Source of the DNA: an uncultured Bacteroidales bacterium
Lineage (GTDB): Bacteria; Bacteroidota; Bacteroidia; Bacteroidales; P3
Reading direction: 5' to 3'
NCBI GenBank assembly: GCA_946540365.1
Contig: CAMNIH010000025.1
Span: 1 to 18,330, forward strand
DNA length: 18,330 nt
Positions within the stretch are counted from its first letter, which is position 1, and every line of letters starts with the position of its first letter. The position numbers and the translations under genes are program-made. This document shows positions 15,058 to 18,330 of the stretch, piece by piece. The notes under the pieces were generated by a model. The model was not told the origin of the DNA and made no database searches. It saw only the letters and a program-made list of their open reading frames with translations.

Positions 15058-16938
15058 ATGACCATCGCCGCCCACACCCTTGGCTGCAAACTCAACTACG
15101 CCGAGACCTCCGACATCCTGCGCCGCCTCGCCGCCGACGGCCACACGGTCGTCGACTGGGGCCGGCCGGCCGACCTCTACATCATCAACACCTGCACCGT
15201 CACCGCCGTGGCCGAGAAGAAATGCCGCACCGCCATCCGCCAGGCCCACCGCCTCAACCCCGAGGCCGAGATCGTCGTCATGGGCTGCTTCGCCCAGGTG
15301 GCCGCCAAGGAGATCGCCGCCATCCCCGGCGTCACCCTCGTCCTCGGCAACGACCGCAAGCACCTCCTGCCGCAGATGCTCAAATCTTCCCCCGCCTGCG
15401 GCGGAGATCTTGGAAATCCTGGAAATCAAGCCCCGCTCCCCACCCAGAATCCGACGCAGCAGGAGATTTCCAAGATTTGCACAGCCCCTGACGGACAACA
15501 AACTGATACAACAAACAAAAACGATTTCCAAGATCTACAAGATCTCGCACAGCGGGAGAACGAACAAACAGATCCCGCGCAGCAGAAGAATGGATTTATA
15601 GATTCCGCGCAGCGGAGATCTCCCAAGATTGGCGAGCAACCAGCCGCATCCCCAACAAACGATCTCCAAGATCTCCAAGATCTCGCGCAGCGGGAGAACG
15701 AACAAACAGATCCGACGCAGCAGAAGAATGGATTTATAGATTCCGCGCAGCGGAGATTTCCCAAGATTGGCGAGCAGCCAGCCGCATCCCCAACAAACGA
15801 TTTCCAAGATCTCCAAGATCTCGCGCAGCGGGAGAACGAACAAACAGATCCCACGCAGCAGGAGAATGGATATATAGATTCCGCGCAGCGGAGATTTCCC
15901 AAGATTGGCGAGCAGCCAGCCGCATCCCCAAGAAACGATTTCCAAGATCTCCAAGATCTCGCGCAGCGGGAGCCCACCGCCTTCCCGCTACAATACTCCT
16001 TCGGCGATCGCACCCGCACCTTCTTCAAGATCCAGGACGGCTGCGACTATTTCTGCACCTACTGTGCCATCCCCTTCGCCCGCGGCCGCTCGCGCTCCGC
16101 CACCATCGAGGAGACCCTCTGCGCCGCCCGCCGCATCGCCGACGAGGGCGCCCGCGAGGTGGTCCTCACCGGTGTCAACACCGGCACCTTCGGACAGCAC
16201 CAGGGCGAGAGCTTCCTCGACCTGCTGCGCGGCCTCGACGCCATCGAGGGCATCCAGCGCTACCGCATCTCCTCCATCGAGCCCAACCTGCTCACCGACG
16301 ACATACTGCGCTTCGTGGCCTCCTCCCGCGCCTTCCTCCCCCACTTCCACATCCCCCTCCAGGCCGGCTCCGACCACGTCCTCGCCCTCATGCGCCGCCG
16401 CTACGACACCGCCCTCTACCGCGCCAAACTCGTACGCATCAAAGAACTCATGCCCGACGCCTGCATCGCCGCCGACATCATGGCCGGCTTCAACGGCGAG
16501 AACGAGGAGGAGTTCCGCAAGACACTCGCCTTCGTCGACTCGCTCCCCATCTCCTACCTCCACGTCTTCACCTACAGCGACCGCCCCGGCACCGCCGCCC
16601 TCCGCCTGGCCGAGAAGGTGCCCGTCGCCGTGCGCCACGAGCACACCGCACGCCTCCTCGAACTCAGCGAGCGCAAGCACAACGCCTTCATCGCCAGCCA
16701 GCTGGGCGCGTCGCGCCCCGTGCTCTGGGAGTCATCCATTAAGTCGGAGGTCGGAGGTCGGAAGTCGGAAGTCAAAAACAACCTCCCACCTCAAACCTCA
16801 AACCTCCTACCTCCAACCTCCTACCTCATGGAGGGGTGGACCGACAACTACATCCGCGTCTGCGCCCCCTACGACGAAGCCCTCGTGGGCAGCGTCAGCC
16901 AGGTCATTCTCAGCCCCGACAACATCGTCCGCGACTGA
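15058..16938 (+). CDS. mtaB: tRNA t6A37 methylthiotransferase with a large repeat insertion
   Basis: MtaB converts t6A37 to ms2t6A in ANN-decoding tRNAs. The start is the ATG at 15058, directly before IAAHTLGCKLN; the in-frame ATG at 15007 lies inside a dispersed repeat. The N-terminal MTTase domain has its cluster ligands Cys10, Cys46 and Cys77. The radical-SAM domain has CDYFCTYC (Cys329, Cys333, Cys336) within QDGCDYFCTYCAIPFARG, and later GFNGENEEEF. The product is 626 residues, against about 430-450 usually. The excess is residues 112-305, encoded by a repeat element with three 46-residue units (each NDFQDLQDLAQRENEQ..., ending AASPT), sitting in the linker between domains. A second low-complexity stretch (about 562-590) precedes the C-terminal GWTDNYIRV region. 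All catalytic motifs are intact and in frame, so it is probably functional. Confidence 0.93.
   Translation: MTIAAHTLGCKLNYAETSDILRRLAADGHTVVDWGRPADLYIINTCTVTAVAEKKCRTAIRQAHRLNPEAEIVVMGCFAQVAAKEIAAIPGVTLVLGNDRKHLLPQMLKSSPACGGDLGNPGNQAPLPTQNPTQQEISKICTAPDGQQTDTTNKNDFQDLQDLAQRENEQTDPAQQKNGFIDSAQRRSPKIGEQPAASPTNDLQDLQDLAQRENEQTDPTQQKNGFIDSAQRRFPKIGEQPAASPTNDFQDLQDLAQRENEQTDPTQQENGYIDSAQRRFPKIGEQPAASPRNDFQDLQDLAQREPTAFPLQYSFGDRTRTFFKIQDGCDYFCTYCAIPFARGRSRSATIEETLCAARRIADEGAREVVLTGVNTGTFGQHQGESFLDLLRGLDAIEGIQRYRISSIEPNLLTDDILRFVASSRAFLPHFHIPLQAGSDHVLALMRRRYDTALYRAKLVRIKELMPDACIAADIMAGFNGENEEEFRKTLAFVDSLPISYLHVFTYSDRPGTAALRLAEKVPVAVRHEHTARLLELSERKHNAFIASQLGASRPVLWESSIKSEVGGRKSEVKNNLPPQTSNLLPPTSYLMEGWTDNYIRVCAPYDEALVGSVSQVILSPDNIVRD
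15391..15972. repeat. 582-bp element inserted in frame in mtaB, with 138-bp tandem repeats
   Basis: The ends match the two ends of the 148-bp element at 4091-4238. Internally three copies of a 138-bp unit start at 15521, 15659 and 15797, and a partial fourth starts at 15935. Both 582 and 138 are multiples of 3, so the reading frame is kept. Each unit contains GATTTCCAAGAT-type and GCGCAGCGGAGA-type blocks. The minus strand is also open through the units. Confidence 0.95.
16741..16828. repeat. Low-complexity inverted repeat within the 3' part of mtaB
   Basis: Repeated GTCGGAGGTCGGAAGTC is followed by repeated CCTCAAACCTC / CCTACCTC blocks that are roughly its reverse complement, so it can form a long imperfect hairpin. 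It encodes about 29 residues (KSEVGGRKSEV...PPTSYL) absent from the family as I know it. The CCTCAAACCTC motif also occurs next to the hairpin repeat just before the mtaB start. Confidence 0.75.
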
Positions 16939-17619
16939 CGGCGACCCTTCCAGCGCACCAACCATCTGATTCACAACCGTCTCTGGCGACGTGCCGTCGT
17001 AGTGGGCCGTGCTCGTCTCCGAGTACTGCCCCAGAGCGTCGGCCACATAGGCGTAGAGCCACAACTCGCTGGCCTCGAAGCCGTCGGGCAGCAGCAGGCT
17101 GATGCGCCCGGCACGCCGGTGTACCGCCGCCGCCAGGCAGCCCCGCTTCAGGGCCGGAGAGTAGACGTAGAGCCACACCTCGTCGCCCCCGCGGGCCCGC
17201 ATCCCTAACGGATTCTTCTCGAAGCCGACCGTCAGCACCCGGCCCTCCACCTGCGGCACCCCCAGCGCCACCGGCGCCAGCGGCCCCGTGCTCAGCCGCA
17301 GCCGCTGCCAGTCCACCGTCAGACTGCCTCCGTCCCAGCCGAACGCCCCCTGATTCATTTTGACAAAGAGGTTGCGCGCCGTCATGCCGCTCGTGCGGGC
17401 CAACAGCCTCAACGTCATGTCTATAGGCCACGCCATCCGCGCCGCCAGCCGCACCTCGTCGCGGAACATCATGCGATGCGCCTGCTGACGCTCCGTGCGC
17501 GGATTGCGCACCCTTGCCGGCAGGCTGCGCAGGCACCACCGCCCCTGCCAGCAGTAGCCCACCGCCGTCCCCAGACGGCCGCTGAAGCCGCCCATGTATC
17601 CCATGTCCATCTTTGCCAT
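16807..17619 (-). CDS. DUF6266-family protein with an antisense-encoded tail
   Basis: The 270-residue frame opens with MGYMGGFSGRLGTAVGY and RSLPARVRNPRTERQQAHR, which match the start of DUF6266 proteins, a Bacteroidota family of unknown function without a signal peptide. A GGAG lies just before the ATG at 17619; ATGs at 17610 or 17604 are alternatives. The recognisable family part ends near YVADALGQYSETSTAHYDG. The last about 50 residues (VVNQMVGALEG onward) look unlike the family, and 132 bases of them are the complement of the mtaB 3' end. The original stop was probably lost, or the intergenic region deleted. The nearest upstream sequences on the minus strand only approximate a promoter. 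Confidence 0.75.
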   Translation of the reverse strand: MAKMDMGYMGGFSGRLGTAVGYCWQGRWCLRSLPARVRNPRTERQQAHRMMFRDEVRLAARMAWPIDMTLRLLARTSGMTARNLFVKMNQGAFGWDGGSLTVDWQRLRLSTGPLAPVALGVPQVEGRVLTVGFEKNPLGMRARGGDEVWLYVYSPALKRGCLAAAVHRRAGRISLLLPDGFEASELWLYAYVADALGQYSETSTAHYDGTSPETVVNQMVGALEGSPSVADDVVGAENDLADAAHEGFVVGGADADVVVGPPLHEVGGWR

Positions 17620-17896
17620 ATCTCCAGGTTTTTTGTTTGTTTTCCAAGCGTTTCCGAGACCAGTCAGCGCCCTTGACGCAACATTTACCCCGTCTCATCT
17701 ACAACTATAAACGTTGTTTTCGACTACTTATTGCCTACTCGAGTAAATTTTGAGTAGGCGGAGAGCAGGAGAAGACTAAGAGTTGAGTAAGAGATAGTAT
17801 TGTATCATCCTGGCGATGACAGGGTTGCAATCCCTCGCAACGGCCTTTTCACACGGCGCACGTCAATTTTTTTTTTCGGCGAACTACGTTACATAG
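17620..17896. other. Intergenic region upstream of the DUF6266 gene
   Basis: No gene is seen. It holds a small inverted repeat (GCCTACTC at 17733-17740 with GAGTAGGC at 17752-17759), a poly-T stretch (about 17867-17876) and a bulged hairpin starting GGCGAACTA at 17878. Confidence 0.6.
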
Positions 17897-18080
17897 TCGC
17901 CCCGCAGGGGCACAAGAACTTAGGCGGGGGCGGCGCCCCCGTTGACGACACCCGTTTTACACCTACGCCCCGCAGGAGCATAAGATGTTGGGTCTTATGC
18001 CCCTGCGGGGCGTAATATATTATAACCGCCACACCACGGGGGCGCTGCCCCCGCCTAAGTGCTTCGTCCCCTCCGGGGAC
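17897..18080. repeat. Nested inverted repeats built from the GC-rich element
   Basis: A plus-strand copy of the GC-rich repeat (17897-17941) faces a minus-strand copy (18037-18080). Between them a second hairpin has 22-base arms (17964-17985 and 17993-18014) with one mismatch and a 7-base loop. The whole block could fold as a hairpin within a hairpin. No coding content is seen. Confidence 0.85.
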
Positions 18081-18314
18081 TATTAATCACCCTGCGCAAG
18101 CATTCGAGTAATTAGCCAATAATCCGACCTGCGTAGCTTCGCGTCATTCGCGTCATTCGCCGTTCAAATATTCACACCACGGGGGCGTGCCCCCGCCTAA
18201 GTGCTTCGTCCCCTCCGGGGACTATTAATCACCCAGCGCAAGCATTCAAGTAATTCGCCAATAATCCGACCTGCATAGCTTCGCGTCATTCGCGTCATTC
18301 GCCGTTCAAATATT
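18030..18314. repeat. Tandem duplication with 143-base period
   Basis: Copy 1 (18030-18172) and copy 2 (18173-18314, one base shorter) are nearly identical, both beginning CACACC. Each contains the GC-rich hairpin, a CGACCTGC segment and a doubled GCGTCATTC. A third copy appears to start at 18315 and diverges or skips to the GCGTCATTC motif before the window ends. Confidence 0.9.
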
Positions 18315-18330
18315 CACACCGCGTCATTCG

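Noticed and set aside
15521..15972. CRISPR-like array
   Set aside because: The units are contiguous 138-bp tandem repeats without spacers, lie inside a coding frame, and no cas genes are present.
15426..16028. Minus-strand ORFs across the mtaB repeats
   Set aside because: They are open only because the 138-base unit is a multiple of three and lacks stops; no promoter or start context is seen.

Overview
The window looks like chromosomal DNA from a GC-rich member of the Bacteroidales (Bacteroidota). The evidence is several promoters of the Bacteroidota type (TTTG, about 19 bases, TAnnTTTG), type IX secretion sorting domains of both type A and type B, a 7TM-HD PgpH protein, a YfhO-family membrane protein, a DUF6266 protein, and a general lack of Shine-Dalgarno sites. 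The dense load of short GC-rich dispersed repeats also fits. No rRNA, tRNA, CRISPR array or complete insertion sequence was seen.

Layout. Bases 1-555 are non-coding and repeat-rich. They hold a perfect 104-bp palindrome and copies of a GC-rich hairpin repeat that recurs at the far end of the window. Next come a tiny lipoprotein-like ORF (556-642) and a T9SS type A secreted protein (656-2035) whose base composition changes abruptly part way through. A clean terminator separates it from a plus-strand run: pgpH (c-di-AMP phosphodiesterase family), a repeat element, a YfhO-like membrane protein, a family-2 glycosyltransferase coupled to it by an ATGA overlap, a two-domain SDR / cytidylyltransferase fusion, and a LicD-family phosphotransferase. 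Convergent to these on the minus strand are an IspD/TarI-family cytidylyltransferase and a small membrane protein with its own promoter. A 900-residue secreted adhesin-like protein (IgGFc-binding domain, T9SS type B tail) follows on the minus strand. Then come a MORN/YwqK-type protein (plus), a probable unannotated small RNA (minus), mtaB (plus) and a DUF6266 protein (minus) that runs antisense into the end of mtaB. Bases 17620-18330 are non-coding and full of inverted and tandem repeats.

How the genes may work together. YfhO-like protein, glycosyltransferase, SDR-cytidylyltransferase and LicD look like a surface-glycan module. The fusion could make and activate an alditol phosphate (glycerol- or ribitol-type), and LicD could transfer it from the CDP carrier onto a glycan. 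An IspD/TarI-type cytidylyltransferase lies 6 bp beyond LicD. This parallels the ISPD plus fukutin/FKRP logic of mammalian dystroglycan and the teichoic/capsule logic of other bacteria. The SDR-LicD part is visibly less GC-rich than its neighbours, suggesting a transferred cassette.

The other striking features are structural. An in-frame 582-bp repeat element, including three 138-bp tandem units, is inserted in the linker between the two domains of MtaB, and its ends match a 148-bp element lying between pgpH and the YfhO gene. There is also a candidate small RNA of about 140 nt with matching promoter and terminator, and two genes appear to be transcribed as almost leaderless mRNAs.
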